This document shows positions 27,945 through 38,417 of a DNA stretch of 64,000 nt, piece by piece. The DNA is from an uncultured Flavobacteriaceae bacterium. GTDB lineage: Bacteria > Bacteroidota > Bacteroidia > Flavobacteriales > Flavobacteriaceae. Positions within the stretch are counted from its first letter, which is position 1, and the number at the start of each line of letters is the position of its first letter. Both the position numbers and the translations under genes were made by a program. The notes under the pieces are model-generated. The model saw only the letters and a program-made list of their open reading frames with translations, had not been told where the DNA came from and searched no databases. The stretch spans positions 1-64,000 of the forward strand of contig CASIAE010000009.1 of assembly GCA_949372605.1 (NCBI GenBank), in the 5' to 3' direction.

Positions 27945-29218
27945 TGATGACTTCTGATTTAATTATTCTGTTGTGTTTGGTACTGTCCGGTTTTTTTTCA
28001 GGCATGGAAATCGCTTTTATTTCCTCGAACAAGATCTATTTAGAAATTGAAAAGCAACAAACTGGAATTACTTCCAAGCTCTTAAATTTCATCACAAAGA
28101 ATCCCTCTCGATTTATTGCCACTATGCTTGTAGGGAACAACGTTTCATTGGTAATTTATGGGATATTTATGGGAGATAAAATTTTGCAGCTTTTTTTCCC
28201 TGAAACACTTTTAAATGGTGTTATAGGTATAGAAATCATCTTTATACAAACAATTATTTCAACAGTATTAATTTTATTAACTGCCGAGTTTCTACCCAAA
28301 GTTTTTTTTCAGCAATATGCCAATGTGTTCATGAAGATTTTCGCGCTCCCTACCGGAGTTTTCTTCACCTTGTTCACTCCGATAACCTTAATGGTAATTG
28401 AGCTTTCAGATTATATTTTAATTAAATTTTTTAAAACCAAAGGAGATCAGATTCAGCTTACTTTTTCTAAATCTGAATTGGGGAATTATATTGAAGAACA
28501 ACTAGAGTCTACAAAAGACATTGAAAATGTCGATAGTGAAATTCAAATTTTTCAAAATGCATTAGACTTTACTGAGGTTAAAGCTAGGGAGGCCATGGTG
28601 CCAAGAACAGAAATTGTAGCGATTGATAACACTGCAGATCTTGAAGAAATTAAAAAACTATTTACTTCTACGGGGCTTTCTAAAATACCAGTTTACAATG
28701 AGTCGGTCGATGATATTGAAGGCTATGTTCATGCCTTTGAGATGTTTAGGAAACCAGAACACATTAAAAAAATATTATTGCCAGTAGCTTATGTCCCTGA
28801 AACGATTAGAATCAGTGAAGTCTTAAAGCTTCTAACCAAACAAAGAAGAAGTATCGCAGTTGTTTTGGATGAATATGGAGGAACTTCGGGAATTATTACG
28901 GTCGAAGATATCATAGAAGAACTCTTTGGAGAAATTGAAGATGAACACGATAATATCGAACACTACGAAAAGCAAATTGAGGAAGGTTTATTCGAGTTTT
29001 CTGCTCGTTTGGAAGTGGATTATATCAATCAAAATTATGGAATTGACCTTCCGGAAAATCAACTTTATGAAACTTTAGGAGGCTTGATAGTTCATCTTCA
29101 GGAAGAAATACCCAAAAAGGGTACTGCGATTTCGATAGAAAGCTATCAACTTGAAATCAAAGAAGTATCTTCAACAAAAATTGAAAGGGTTTTATTAAGG
29201 GTATTAAAACAAAATTAA
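27944..29218 (+). CDS. Hemolysin/CorC family protein (DUF21 + CBS + transporter-associated domain)
   Basis: LVLSGFFSGMEIAFIS; AREAMVPRTEIVAID; VVLDEYGGTSGIITVEDIIEELFGEIEDEHD. Confidence 0.92.
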   Translation: MMTSDLIILLCLVLSGFFSGMEIAFISSNKIYLEIEKQQTGITSKLLNFITKNPSRFIATMLVGNNVSLVIYGIFMGDKILQLFFPETLLNGVIGIEIIFIQTIISTVLILLTAEFLPKVFFQQYANVFMKIFALPTGVFFTLFTPITLMVIELSDYILIKFFKTKGDQIQLTFSKSELGNYIEEQLESTKDIENVDSEIQIFQNALDFTEVKAREAMVPRTEIVAIDNTADLEEIKKLFTSTGLSKIPVYNESVDDIEGYVHAFEMFRKPEHIKKILLPVAYVPETIRISEVLKLLTKQRRSIAVVLDEYGGTSGIITVEDIIEELFGEIEDEHDNIEHYEKQIEEGLFEFSARLEVDYINQNYGIDLPENQLYETLGGLIVHLQEEIPKKGTAISIESYQLEIKEVSSTKIERVLLRVLKQN

Positions 29219-29305
29219 CCCAATTCACGCATAATTATACTGATTTTGAATTTACTACATTCTCAAATAATAATTCATTCTTTTTTTAAATCAAAAAGGA
29301 AATTG

Positions 29306-29313
29306 TATTTTTG
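29306..29313 (+). promoter_or_regulatory. Candidate Bacteroidota -7 promoter element upstream of ppiD
   Basis: TATTTTTG matches TAnnTTTG, 26 bp before ATG 29339. Confidence 0.4.
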
Positions 29314-29338
29314 CAATCGACTAAAAAAAAATTAAACA

Positions 29339-31453
29339 ATGGCAGTTTTAGGACAAATCAGACAACGTTCCTTTTTTCTTATCATCGTAATAGGGATGGC
29401 TTTATTCGCCTTTGTCATTTCAGGTGTTTTTGGCAGTAATACCTCTGGCAGTAATCCCAGTGACCCAATTGCCATAGTAAATGATGAAGATATTGAAGTA
29501 GGGTTTTTCCGTCAGCTTGTTGAGCAAACGGAAAGAAACTACAATCTATCGACACTTCAAGCAGTTAATTCGGTTTGGGATCAATTATTAAGAGTAACGA
29601 TATTCAAACAAGAATTTGATCGTTTGGGCATTGATGCTGGAAAACAGCAAATTGAAATGATTCTTTTACAAAATGAAGAAATCGTTCAAGATCCTCGTTT
29701 TCAAAATGAGACTGGATTCTTTGACTTTGGAATTTTTACTGATTTCATCAATCAAATAAAAACTGAAAACCCACAAGCCTATGACAGCTGGAGATCGCAA
29801 GAAGAAAGTATCATTGGACTTGCCAAAGAAAGTATTTATTTTGGCTTGATCAAATCAAGTGCTGGTTTTACAGAAATAGAAGGAAAAGACGCTTACCATC
29901 TTGAAAATGACAAAATTAATATGAAATATGTAAGTGTTCCTTACAAAGATATTCCTGACAGTCTGTTCAAAATTAGTGATGCAGAAATAAGAAAATATAT
30001 CAGCCAGAACATCGATTATTACACAAAAGATGCTTCAAGAGCAATAACCTATGTGAAGTTTGATGAGGAAGCTTCGGCTGAAGATGAGAATCAAATAAGA
30101 GCTGACCTTGAGAAACTACTAATGCAACGAGCTGAATATAACGACGTTTCTAAATTGACTGATACCATTGAAGGTTTAAAAACAGTTAAAAACATAACGG
30201 AATTTGTATCTCGATATTCTGAAAGCACTTTTGATTCAATTTACCTACCTAAAGGAAAACTGGCCAATGATTATGCTGATATTCTTTTCGATTTGAGTCC
30301 TGGAAAAGTATTTGGACCCTACAAAGATGGAAATGAGTTTAAAATTTCTCGCTTACTAGACCGGAAAGATGGCGGTTCGATAAGAGCTAGTCATATATTA
30401 ATAGCCTACCAAGGAGCAGAACGAGCAAATCCTGAGGTAGTAAGAAGTAAAGAAGAGGCCAGCCGTCTTGCAAATCAATTGTACCGCAAGGTGAGAAAAG
30501 ATAAAGAAAATTTTGGAGCAATGGCTGCCATAAATTCTGATGGACCTTCTAAAGGAATACAAGGAGATCTTGGTTTTTTTCAAGAAGGCACTATGACAGA
30601 AAAATTCTTTGATTTTTGTAACAAATCTAAAGTTGGTAAAATAGGGTTGGTTGAAACCGATTTTGGATTTCACATCATTAATGTTACGGATAAGGAAGAT
30701 GTTGTTCTTTTGGCAAACGTTTCCAAACAAATTATTCCTTCTGAAAGCACTTCAAATATTGTTTTTAAGGAAACTACTCAATTTGAAATTGAAGCGATCA
30801 ACACAAAAGACTTTTCGGGGGTAGCCGAAAAAAGGAACTTAACGGTTAAACCGGTCGAAAACATAAGTATTTTAGAAGAAAATTTACCTGGCTTACTTAG
30901 GCAGAGAAATATTGTCCAATGGGCTTTTGAAGAAGACACTAAGGTTGGTTCAGTTCGAAGATTTTCTCTTGCAACGGGTGGCTATGCAGTGGTGCAATTA
31001 ACCAAAATCACACCAGAGGGAGAAGTAGATGTTAAGTCTTTTAGAGCAGAAATAGCTGCGGAGCTTATAAAGGATAAAAAAGCGGCTTACATTCAAGAAA
31101 AATATGCTGCTAATGCTACATTAGAAACATTGGCCAAAGCGACTGACAGAGAAGTAGAAACTGCTTCTGCCGTAACTCAGAAAAACACTGTTTTAGCAGG
31201 ATCTGGGACAGAACCTTATGTTATCGGATCGGCCTTTTCCCTTGATCTTAACAAGCCTTCAGCTCTTGTTCAGGGGAACGACGGAGTGTACATGCTAGAA
31301 GTTACTTTTAAAGAAGTTGCTGCCAAAATGGATAGTTATACTGCTTATGCCAATGCCCTTCAAACTGCAGAAAACTTAAGGATCAATAACACCATATACC
31401 AAGCACTGCGCTCTGCTTCTGAAATAGATGATAATCGTAAATTTTATTATTAA
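29339..31453 (+). CDS. ppiD: Peptidylprolyl isomerase, PpiD/SurA-like
   Basis: MAVLGQIRQRSFFLIIVIGMALFAFVISG; parvulin IRASHILIAYQGAER...GDLGFFQEGTM...VETDFGFHIINVT. Confidence 0.9.
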   Translation: MAVLGQIRQRSFFLIIVIGMALFAFVISGVFGSNTSGSNPSDPIAIVNDEDIEVGFFRQLVEQTERNYNLSTLQAVNSVWDQLLRVTIFKQEFDRLGIDAGKQQIEMILLQNEEIVQDPRFQNETGFFDFGIFTDFINQIKTENPQAYDSWRSQEESIIGLAKESIYFGLIKSSAGFTEIEGKDAYHLENDKINMKYVSVPYKDIPDSLFKISDAEIRKYISQNIDYYTKDASRAITYVKFDEEASAEDENQIRADLEKLLMQRAEYNDVSKLTDTIEGLKTVKNITEFVSRYSESTFDSIYLPKGKLANDYADILFDLSPGKVFGPYKDGNEFKISRLLDRKDGGSIRASHILIAYQGAERANPEVVRSKEEASRLANQLYRKVRKDKENFGAMAAINSDGPSKGIQGDLGFFQEGTMTEKFFDFCNKSKVGKIGLVETDFGFHIINVTDKEDVVLLANVSKQIIPSESTSNIVFKETTQFEIEAINTKDFSGVAEKRNLTVKPVENISILEENLPGLLRQRNIVQWAFEEDTKVGSVRRFSLATGGYAVVQLTKITPEGEVDVKSFRAEIAAELIKDKKAAYIQEKYAANATLETLAKATDREVETASAVTQKNTVLAGSGTEPYVIGSAFSLDLNKPSALVQGNDGVYMLEVTFKEVAAKMDSYTAYANALQTAENLRINNTIYQALRSASEIDDNRKFYY

Positions 31454-31474
31454 TTTAATAGTAGATTAATCAGA

Positions 31475-32378
31475 TTAGGTAATAACCATTTCTGAATATT
31501 TTAGAATGGAGGTATAACCTTTATTCTTAAAATAAGAAATATCATTGTCATTTCCGGTAACCAGAATAAAGTCACCACCCCAGGCGCCTAGGCTTTTTAT
31601 TGATCCACTATAATCTGGAAATAAAACTTCCTTAACGGGTTTGACTTCCAGTATTTGGCCCAATCGCGTTTCATGAGTTTCAATTAGTTTTTCAAACTTT
31701 TTGAGTTCATTTGATTTGAGTATTTTTAGAGACAGATTAGAAAAAAAATCAAGTTGTTTTTCTGTGATTTTTATATTCGAAAATCTTTTGACTGCTTCAC
31801 TACTGCTCTTTCTTTTGATTGAGGTATACAAAGAAAAGCTGGTCTTTAAAAGATGGATTAAATTCACAACCTTCTACTTTTGGTATTTGATTTTTATTGG
31901 AAAATAAAAGCGGCCCCTTGGCTTGGGCACATGCAATGTCATAACCGCTTCCTCCAAGGGTTTGCTTTAGTAATTCATAAGGATTTGTGTTTGACCACTG
32001 CGCTATGTTTGAAATCAGGGTAGAGGAGGTGCCAAGCCCCCATTGGCGATCAAACTCCAAGACGGTTTTCACCTTACCGCCTTTTTCATGCAGAAAACTA
32101 GAATTTTGTTTTCTTACTTCTTTTAAAATAGAACGGAGTTTTTTGGCAATATTAGTTTGGTCAGTATCAATAATATTAAAATCTATGGTTGAATATGCAG
32201 CCTTAAACCATACGCTTCCTTTTTCATCATAACTTTCCCATAGGAGTTCCTTTTCTTCAGAAGAATCATAAATTAAAGATTGACCTTTATTACAGGGAAC
32301 TGCCAAAGCTAGTGCACCCTTTAGAACGAGGTATTCTCCAGAAATAAGTAATTTTCCCTGACTGTGATATTTTTCCAT
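31475..32378 (-). pseudogene. GYDIA-type GHMP kinase, split by one frameshift
   Basis: ORFs 31800-32378 and 31475-31867: KYHSQGKLLISGEYLVLKGALALAVP, WGLGTSSTLISNIAQW, LGGSGYDIACAQAKGP; second frame SSSEAVKRFSNIKITEKQ...LGAWGGDFILVTG. Confidence 0.85.
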
Positions 32379-32382
32379 ACCA

Positions 32383-33696
32383 CTAGGGGTTTATGTTTAA
32401 AAAATCTGAAACTGCACTGTGAGTTACGGTATTGGTTTTAAAGAAATCAACAGCTTTTATCTTTTGAGCCTCAGAAGCATTGTTCTGATTAAGAATATTT
32501 AACAAGTGCATTTTCATATGCCCTTTTTGAATTCCTGAGGTAACTAACGAACGAAGTGCAGCAAAGTTTTGCGCTAAGCCAGCAACGGCAACAATTTGCA
32601 TTAATTCTTTTGCATTTGGATTTCCAAGTAACTCCATCGACCATTTTACCATTGGATGAAGTTGGGTCAGTCCTCCTATGGTTCCCAAAGAGAGTGGGAG
32701 TGTTAATTCAAAAACAAAATCATCTTCCATGACATAAGCATTGCTCAAGCTTGAATAGCTTCCTTCTCTTGCAGCAAAAGCATGAACACCAGCTTCTACT
32801 GCTCGGAAGTCATTGCCAGTAGCAATCACCAACGCATCTACACCATTCATGATGCCCTTGTTGTGGGTAACTGCACGATAGGGCTCCTTTTTTGCAATCT
32901 CGACCGCTTGAATGAATTTTTGAACAAAATGTTTTGCGGACATTCCTTCTTGTTCGCCCAGTTTTTCGATGGGACATCTCACTTCAGCCTTTACCAAACA
33001 GTTCGGAACATAATTAGAGAGAATACTCATCACGATTTCAATAACTCTTTCTTCAGCAGTAAATTCAGTATGATTTTCTAACACATTCTTAAATGCACCG
33101 GCGACTTGCTCTAAGCAAGAGTTAATGAAATTAGCCCCCATAGAATCAACTGTATCAAAGGTTAAGTGCAACTGAAAATAATGATCAATCAATTCAGTTT
33201 TATCAACTAGCTCAATGTCTAAAATTCCTCCGCCACGTTTTTCCATGCTTTGAGTTAAATTTTCAAGACCCTTTATTAGTTCTACTTTCTTTTCTTGGAA
33301 CAGTGAATTCAATCTCTCAAAGCTACCTTGGAATAAAAAATGAACCTGTCCAATTTTTTCTTGTCCTAAAATTGTGGCTTTAAACCCTCCTCTATGGGCC
33401 CAGAATTTCGCAGCTTTACATGCGGCTGCTACGACTGAGCTTTCCTCAATCGCCATGGGGAGAGTGAAGGTTTTATTATTAATTAGAAAATTAGGTGCAA
33501 CCCCAATTGGAAAGTAAAAATTTCCCAATGAATTTTCGATAAATTCATCGTGTTTTTTTTGAATTTTTGAATCAGAATGATTGTAAGAAGAGATCAATTT
33601 TTCAGCTTCTTCGGGATCGCTAAAATAGGATTGACTTATCCAGCTTATTTTTTCTTCTTTTGAAAATTTAGAAAACCCATCAATATCTTTTGACAT
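32383..33696 (-). CDS. Hydroxymethylglutaryl-CoA reductase, degradative (class II) type
   Basis: IDGFSKFSKEEKISWI; PMAIEESSVVAAACKAAKFWAHRGGF; THNKGIMNGVDALVIATGNDFRAVEAGVHAFAAREG. Confidence 0.92.
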   Translation of the reverse strand: MSKDIDGFSKFSKEEKISWISQSYFSDPEEAEKLISSYNHSDSKIQKKHDEFIENSLGNFYFPIGVAPNFLINNKTFTLPMAIEESSVVAAACKAAKFWAHRGGFKATILGQEKIGQVHFLFQGSFERLNSLFQEKKVELIKGLENLTQSMEKRGGGILDIELVDKTELIDHYFQLHLTFDTVDSMGANFINSCLEQVAGAFKNVLENHTEFTAEERVIEIVMSILSNYVPNCLVKAEVRCPIEKLGEQEGMSAKHFVQKFIQAVEIAKKEPYRAVTHNKGIMNGVDALVIATGNDFRAVEAGVHAFAAREGSYSSLSNAYVMEDDFVFELTLPLSLGTIGGLTQLHPMVKWSMELLGNPNAKELMQIVAVAGLAQNFAALRSLVTSGIQKGHMKMHLLNILNQNNASEAQKIKAVDFFKTNTVTHSAVSDFLNINP

Positions 33697-33824
33697 AATT
33701 CTACCCCTTTTTTATTAATTCAAAGATACATTTTTTAGACCTTTTCTCTTCTTTGTCTCAATATTCAGTTTACACCTTATTTTTCATTAAATTGTAAGTT
33801 TATAAATCTAAATATACCGATGCA

Positions 33825-35987
33825 ATGAGACAATTTCTGTTAGTGTTTTACTTGTTGTTTATGGTCAATGTATTTGCCCAAACGCCAGCGTTACCTATTG
33901 ACAAACTTTGGAGGGGTAAGTTCAGTCCTGAGCGTTTAGAATCGATTCGTTCGCTTTTAAATGGTTATCAATACACTGTTCTTGACTTAGATTATAGGGC
34001 AAAAAGTTCTAAAATAGTCATGCATAACTATGCTGATGGAGGAGAAGGTGAGGTGTTGATTGATTCAGAAAAATCTGCCAAAATTCCTTTCTTTAGAGGT
34101 TATACTTTTTCTAAAGATGAAAACCTTTTGCTTTTGGAAACAGACGTTAAACCCATATACAGGAGATCTAAAGAAGCAATGTATTGGGTTTATGACATGA
34201 AAAATGAAGGTGTTAGTCTGATTTTTAATCAACCCATTCAAGAACCTAAATTTTCACCAGATGGAAGTAAAGTAGCATTTGTTTATAAAAGAAATCTTTA
34301 TGTTAAGGACTTAAAAAAACAATCCATTGCGCAAATAACCATTGACGGAGACCACCAGACCATTAATGGGATAACAGATTGGGTTTATGAAGAAGAGTTT
34401 GGTTTTGTAAGGGCTTTCGATTGGAACGCCAGCAGTACCAAAATTGCTTTTATGCGATTCGACGAAACGGATGTGCCTAATTTTTCTATGGACATTTATG
34501 GAGCAGAATTATACCAATATTCCTATGAATTCCGCTATCCTAAGGCAGGAGAGGAAAACGCAAAGGTAAGTATGCACCTTTATGATTTGAAAAAAAGCAC
34601 TACCACTGAGATTCTTTTTCAAGGGGAGAAACCCTATTATATTCCAAGATTTGAATTTACAACTAAGGAAAACATTTTGAGTATTCAAACAATAAACAGG
34701 CATCAAAATCATTTGAAACTTTGGAGCATTAACACTGCCAATAAAGAGTCTTCAGTTTTATTAGAAGAACAAGATGCTGCTTATGTTGATGTTCATGATA
34801 ACCTGACTTTTTTGAAAGATAACAGCTTTTTGTGGACCAGTGATAAGTCTGGTTTTAATCACATATATCATTTTTCAGCGTCTGGAAAGATGATTCGTCA
34901 AATTACTAAAGGACAATGGGAGGTTACTCGTTTCATTAAATTCAGTGAAAAAACGCGTGAAATTTATTACTCCTCAGTAGAAGGAAGTTCCATCGGACGT
35001 GGGGTCTATGCGATTAAAATTAATGGAAGAGGTAAGCGAGCCCTAACTTCAGGGAAAGGCTATTCGGGTGCAAACTTTAGTGCAGATGCATCCTATTATA
35101 TTCAGTCCTACTCAGATGTTCATACGCCCCCAATTTATAGCATGAAAAAAACAAAAGACACCTCCACTGTTAGGGTTTTGTTAGATAACAATAAATTGAA
35201 AGAAACACTAGCAGAATTCAAGTTGCCAGTGAAAGATTTTTCTAAATTAATGATTAATGGTGAGGAGTTAAACCTATGGATGATCAAACCAATTGATTTC
35301 GATCCCAATAAAAAATATCCTTTATTAATGTTTCAATATTCGGGTCCGGGCTCGCAAGAGGTAACCAACCGTTGGTCAGATGAAAGAACATTGTGGCACA
35401 AATTAATTGCAAACAAAGGCTATGTCATCGCTTGTGTTGATGGAATAGGAACGGGCTTTAAAGGCGCTGCTTTTAAAAAAGTAACGTATATGAATCTTGC
35501 AAAACTTGAGGCCATTGATCAAATCGATTCGGCCAGAAAGCTGGGGCAACTTCCCTATATCGATGAGGGTAGCATTGGGATTTGGGGATGGAGTTTCGGA
35601 GGACTTATGGCAGCACATTGTTTGCTGACAGGAAAAGATGTTTTTTCAATGGCAATTGCGGTTGCACCAGTAACCAATTGGAGATTTTATGATACTATTT
35701 ATACCGAACGTTTTATGCGAACTCCTCAAGAAAACCCTGAGGGTTATGATCTTAATTCTCCGATAAATTATGCTGACCAACTAGAAGGTAAGTTTTTAAT
35801 TATTCACGGATCTGGCGATGACAACGTTCATGTTCAAAACACAATGAGTATGGTAGAATCTTTGGTTCAAGCAGACAAACAATTTGATTGGATGATCTAC
35901 CCAGATAGGAATCATGGGATCTATGGTGGGAACACAAGAAATCATCTTTTTCAAAAAATGACAAACTTTATTATTGATAATCTTTAA
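33825..35987 (+). CDS. S9 family dipeptidyl peptidase IV
   Basis: ITDWVYEEEFGFVRAFDWN; IGIWGWSFGGLMAAHCLL; HGSGDDNVHVQNTMSM; YPDRNHGIYGG. Confidence 0.93.
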   Translation: MRQFLLVFYLLFMVNVFAQTPALPIDKLWRGKFSPERLESIRSLLNGYQYTVLDLDYRAKSSKIVMHNYADGGEGEVLIDSEKSAKIPFFRGYTFSKDENLLLLETDVKPIYRRSKEAMYWVYDMKNEGVSLIFNQPIQEPKFSPDGSKVAFVYKRNLYVKDLKKQSIAQITIDGDHQTINGITDWVYEEEFGFVRAFDWNASSTKIAFMRFDETDVPNFSMDIYGAELYQYSYEFRYPKAGEENAKVSMHLYDLKKSTTTEILFQGEKPYYIPRFEFTTKENILSIQTINRHQNHLKLWSINTANKESSVLLEEQDAAYVDVHDNLTFLKDNSFLWTSDKSGFNHIYHFSASGKMIRQITKGQWEVTRFIKFSEKTREIYYSSVEGSSIGRGVYAIKINGRGKRALTSGKGYSGANFSADASYYIQSYSDVHTPPIYSMKKTKDTSTVRVLLDNNKLKETLAEFKLPVKDFSKLMINGEELNLWMIKPIDFDPNKKYPLLMFQYSGPGSQEVTNRWSDERTLWHKLIANKGYVIACVDGIGTGFKGAAFKKVTYMNLAKLEAIDQIDSARKLGQLPYIDEGSIGIWGWSFGGLMAAHCLLTGKDVFSMAIAVAPVTNWRFYDTIYTERFMRTPQENPEGYDLNSPINYADQLEGKFLIIHGSGDDNVHVQNTMSMVESLVQADKQFDWMIYPDRNHGIYGGNTRNHLFQKMTNFIIDNL

Positions 35988-37345
35988 TGACAGATAGCAC
36001 CACCGTTTTAGCCCCTTCTGAAAAAAAAATCTTTGGACACCCTGCAGGACTTTTCGTTTTGTTTTTCACAGAATTATGGGAACGCTTTTCCTATTACGGG
36101 ATGCGCGCCTTGTTCACTATTTTTTTAGTAGCCAAAACAACTTCTGATAATCCCGGATTTGGGTGGTCCAATACTGATGCTATATGGCTCTATGGATGGT
36201 ATACAATGTTGGTTTATTTGGCTTCGGTTCCAGGCGGATGGATAGCGGATAACCTTTTGGGTCAGAAAAAAACTGTCATGCTTGGCGGTATCCTATTGTG
36301 TATTGGACACACGATTTTGGCCTTTGATACTGAAGTTAGTTTTTATGTCGGTTGTGCTTTTGTAATATTGGGTGTAGGAGGATTAAAACCTAATATATCT
36401 AGTATGGTTGGAGGACTTTACAAAATAGGAGATGAAAAAAGAGATATAGGGTTTTATATCTTTTATATGGGAATTAATATCGGTGGATTCCTAGCACCAC
36501 TTCTTTGTGGATGGATTGGAGAAACTTATAATTGGCATTATGGTTTTGGATTGGCTGCTATTGGAATGTTTTTTGGTCAAATCACTTATTATTATGGTCA
36601 AAAACACCTGGTAGGTATTGGGGATTTTATTGGCAAAGCAGATCATCCGGAAAATAAATTAAGAAAAAAGTTTTTAACCCCTATCGAAAGAGACCGGGTT
36701 AAAGTATTATTGATTTCTTTTTTAATGATTATCATATTTTGGGGAGCCTTTGAGCAAGCCGGTGGATTAATGAATCTATATGCCAAACAGAACACCAATA
36801 GAATATTTATGGGCTGGGAGGTACCCGCCTCATGGTTTCAATCTTTAAATTCATTTTTCATTATCACTCTTGCTGTTTTTGTAGGAGGATTTTGGTACAA
36901 ATGGAAAATGAAAGGTAGAGAAGCCTCTTCACTTTTTAAAATTGCAATTGGAATTTTAATAATGGGTTGGGGATTTCTGTTTATGCGATTCGCAGCTTCT
37001 GAATATGAAATGCTTGGTCAATCTTCAATGCATTGGCTTTTCTTGGCCTATTTGTTTCACACCATTGGTGAGTTATGCTCCTCGCCAGTTTCGTTATCAT
37101 TCATCACCAAACTTGCTCCACCCAAATACGCTGCATCAATCATGGGGCTTTATTGGGCGGCAACTGGCTTAGGTAATAAGCTAGCGGCAACCATAGGAGG
37201 CCATGCGGCAGTAACAGGAGAAAAAACTACCTTTACAGGGATATTTATTTTTTGCACAATATTTGCCTTATTAATAGTTCTAATATTAAAACCACTTAAA
37301 CGCTTAACCCACGGAGCTGAAGATGTAATTCAAAACCCTGTTTAA
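35987..37345 (+). CDS. POT/PTR family peptide MFS transporter
   Basis: LFVLFFTELWERFSYYGMRALFTIFLVA; SVPGGWIADNLLGQKK; GGLKPNISSMVGGLY. Confidence 0.93.
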   Translation: MTDSTTVLAPSEKKIFGHPAGLFVLFFTELWERFSYYGMRALFTIFLVAKTTSDNPGFGWSNTDAIWLYGWYTMLVYLASVPGGWIADNLLGQKKTVMLGGILLCIGHTILAFDTEVSFYVGCAFVILGVGGLKPNISSMVGGLYKIGDEKRDIGFYIFYMGINIGGFLAPLLCGWIGETYNWHYGFGLAAIGMFFGQITYYYGQKHLVGIGDFIGKADHPENKLRKKFLTPIERDRVKVLLISFLMIIIFWGAFEQAGGLMNLYAKQNTNRIFMGWEVPASWFQSLNSFFIITLAVFVGGFWYKWKMKGREASSLFKIAIGILIMGWGFLFMRFAASEYEMLGQSSMHWLFLAYLFHTIGELCSSPVSLSFITKLAPPKYAASIMGLYWAATGLGNKLAATIGGHAAVTGEKTTFTGIFIFCTIFALLIVLILKPLKRLTHGAEDVIQNPV

Positions 37346-37356
37346 ACCTTTCAGAC

Positions 37357-37893
37357 ATGAGATTATTTTTTTTATTTTTTTTATTAAGTTTTAATTCTCT
37401 TTCGGCCCAATCCATCCAATGGGTGACCTTAGCCGAAGCGATCGAAGCGCAGAAAGCAAACCCTAAGAAAATCATGATTGATGTCTACACGGACTGGTGT
37501 GGACCTTGTAAGCTCATGGATAAGAACACATTTCAAAACAGGGATGTTGCAGCTTACATATCAAAGCACTACTATGCTGTTAAATTTAATGCGGAAGGAA
37601 ATGAATCGATCACTTATTCTGGAAATGAATTTTCAAATCCAAACTATGATCCTGATAAAAAAGGACGGAATGCCACACATCAATTCACACAATATTTAGG
37701 AATAACGGGCTATCCTTCTTTAATTTTCATGAGTGAAACTACTGACCTGATTATGCCTTTGGTCGGTTATCAAAAGCCACAACAAATTGAACTCTTTTTA
37801 AAGATGATTAAGCAAGGAGATTATATGATTTTTTCAAAGTCAGAAGACTTTGAAAAGTATAAGAAAAGCTTTATTCCTAGGTTTAGAGGCTGA
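37357..37893 (+). CDS. Secreted thioredoxin-family protein
   Basis: Signal peptide; MIDVYTDWCGPCKLMDKNTFQ; YLGITGYPSLIFM. Confidence 0.85.
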   Translation: MRLFFLFFLLSFNSLSAQSIQWVTLAEAIEAQKANPKKIMIDVYTDWCGPCKLMDKNTFQNRDVAAYISKHYYAVKFNAEGNESITYSGNEFSNPNYDPDKKGRNATHQFTQYLGITGYPSLIFMSETTDLIMPLVGYQKPQQIELFLKMIKQGDYMIFSKSEDFEKYKKSFIPRFRG

Positions 37894-38417
37894 TCTTATA
37901 ATATCAATCAGCCTAACCTTATGTTTTTCGAAGTTTTTTTTTGTAATTGAATCCTTCTGAGTTTAAGGTTTAATTTTCCAAGAATAATGAGGTTAAGAGA
38001 AATGCACCATTCTTTAGTAAGATTTTTAAGGTCTCTTTTTCAATCGATATCCAAAACTTTTCTACGGTTTTTATTTTATCTACCTTATATATTTCTCCAC
38101 AAAAACGATCATTGTACGCGTTTTTTTGATCTTAGTAAGTCAAATTGAAAAGTAATAAGCTCCTTGTTCAGAAGTCAAAATAACTCTAGTGGTTTCAGCA
38201 ACTCTATCGCACTGACTTTAAAAGAAAAACCCAATTCGTAAAAAATTGAATGGACAAAACACCTATTATCAGCAGAAACACCTTGATTGATTTCGCAGGA
38301 TCTAGGGTAAATTAAGTGGCGGTTGTCATTTAAAAAGCAAAACACAGAAAGATAGGTTAAAGGTAGAAATTGTGAATTTTCATTTGATAAAGTTATAATG
38401 AAAATAAAAGAGTGATT

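Noticed and set aside
30398-30730. 110-aa minus-strand ORF inside ppiD
   Set aside because: Antisense to the clear parvulin domain; no independent signal.
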